Below, in pieces: positions 63,474 to 64,000 of a DNA stretch of 64,000 bases; within the stretch, counting starts at the first letter, position 1, and every line of letters begins with the position of its first letter. The translations under genes were made by a program, and so were the position numbers. The stretch is taken from NCBI RefSeq assembly GCF_900104645.1, contig NZ_FNWE01000002.1:449289-513288 (forward strand), written 5' to 3'. The DNA comes from Alterileibacterium massiliense. GTDB lineage: Bacteria; Bacillota; Clostridia; Peptostreptococcales; Anaerovoracaceae. The notes under the pieces are model-generated. The model was given only the letters and a program-made list of their open reading frames with translations, had not been told where the DNA came from and did no database searches.

Positions 63474-64000
63474 GTATATCGCTAAATCAGGAATTACAAG
63501 CAGAAGAAAAGCTGATGAACTTGTTGAAAATGGCAGGGTAAAGGTTAATGGAGAAATCATTAAAAAGCTGGGGTATGATGTACAAGAAGATGATTTAGTA
63601 GAGGTAGATGAAGAGAAAATATCTCTACAAAAAAAATATATATATTTGATAATGAATAAGCCCACGGGTTTTGTTACGACGATGAGCGATGAGTATGAGA
63701 GACCAACCGTTATGGACTTAATTCCAGATGTAGAAGAACGGGTTTATCCTGTAGGACGACTTGATATGAATACATCTGGACTTTTAATTTTTACAAATGA
63801 CGGGGAGCTTGCAAACAATCTAACACACCCGAGTACCCATGTAAATAAAAAATATAAGCTTTTATGCAATGGAATTTTAAATAGAAACGAAGTAAAAATT
63901 TTGGAAAAAGGCGTGAATATCGATGGATATAAAACATCGCCATGTGATATAAAGATAATCAAGCATTTCAAAGCATCCACGATGGCAGAAATAATTATTC
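63460..64000 (+). CDS. rluB: RluB/RsuA family rRNA pseudouridine synthase, 3' end outside window
   Basis: 180 residues visible before the window ends. An S4 RNA-binding domain (RINKYIAKSGITSRRKADELV, GRVKVNG) is followed by the catalytic domain with YLIMNKPTGFVTT and the catalytic Asp in VGRLDMNTSGLLIFTNDGELAN. It modifies 23S (RluB) or 16S (RsuA) rRNA. scpA-scpB-rluB is a frequent Firmicute order, which favours RluB. ATG at 63460 lies inside scpB. Confidence 0.9.
   Translation, partial: MRINKYIAKSGITSRRKADELVENGRVKVNGEIIKKLGYDVQEDDLVEVDEEKISLQKKYIYLIMNKPTGFVTTMSDEYERPTVMDLIPDVEERVYPVGRLDMNTSGLLIFTNDGELANNLTHPSTHVNKKYKLLCNGILNRNEVKILEKGVNIDGYKTSPCDIKIIKHFKASTMAEIII

Overview
This window is the chromosome of an AT-rich, obligately anaerobic Gram-positive bacterium, most likely class Clostridia (a Peptostreptococcales or Family XIII type amino-acid fermenter). 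The call rests on the oxygen-sensitive class III ribonucleotide reductase (nrdD/nrdG), a 2-hydroxyacyl-CoA dehydratase (Had/Fld-type) reductive amino-acid fermentation cluster, formate-tetrahydrofolate ligase, strong GGAGG ribosome binding sites, frequent TTG/GTG starts and sortase-anchored surface proteins. No rRNA, tRNA, CRISPR array, insertion sequence or prophage was seen. Both ends cut genes: an OPT peptide transporter on the left and an RluB-type pseudouridine synthase on the right.

Layout. 1-3 kb: peptide uptake and cleavage (OPT transporter end, PqqD-like protein, small membrane protein, PepD dipeptidase) and a hotdog thioesterase. 3-8.5 kb: rsmE, a MATE exporter, an HD-domain protein and a pair of COG0523/CobW metal GTPases, one with a very His-rich insert. 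8.5-10.6 kb: a sortase-type surface beta-helix protein whose promoter spacer holds a run of nine G, a classic layout for phase variation. 10.9-13.1 kb: ThrE-like exporter halves, mntP and a TrpR-like regulator. 13.2-20.4 kb: nadE, yhaM, recD2, comF, hpf and an LCP ligase. 20.5-25.8 kb: a Sel1-repeat protein followed by aroB-aroA-aroC. 25.8-32.7 kb: an iron alcohol dehydrogenase, nrdD-nrdG, an unannotated 54-residue ORF, fhs and a DtxR/MntR regulator.

33-46.9 kb is the metabolic core: acyl-CoA ligase, hadA, a first acyl-CoA dehydrogenase-etfB-etfA set, ldhA, then hadI-hadB-hadC and a second acyl-CoA dehydrogenase-etfB-etfA set. Together they would reduce a 2-oxo acid (from leucine, phenylalanine or a similar amino acid) to the 2-hydroxy acid, activate it to the CoA ester, dehydrate it and reduce the enoyl-CoA, giving an electron sink. 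Two good TTGACA/TATAAT promoters frame the cluster, and the second ACAD/ETF set looks codon-optimised while the first does not.

47-48.5 kb holds a decayed sortase-anchored protein and cysK. 48.7-60.3 kb is a nine-gene de novo purine operon (purE-C-F-M-N-purO-H-D-L) preceded by PurBox-like sites. It has a split PurH (archaeal-type PurO cyclohydrolase plus a stand-alone AICAR transformylase) and a PurF homologue in which the catalytic glutaminase residues are missing. 60.5-64 kb: an orphan prepilin peptidase, truA, scpA, scpB and rluB.

A theme that runs through the window is short perfect or near-perfect tandem duplication (7-36 bp units). It occurs in spacers, next to start and stop codons, and in frame inside genes (aroA, purN, the alcohol dehydrogenase).
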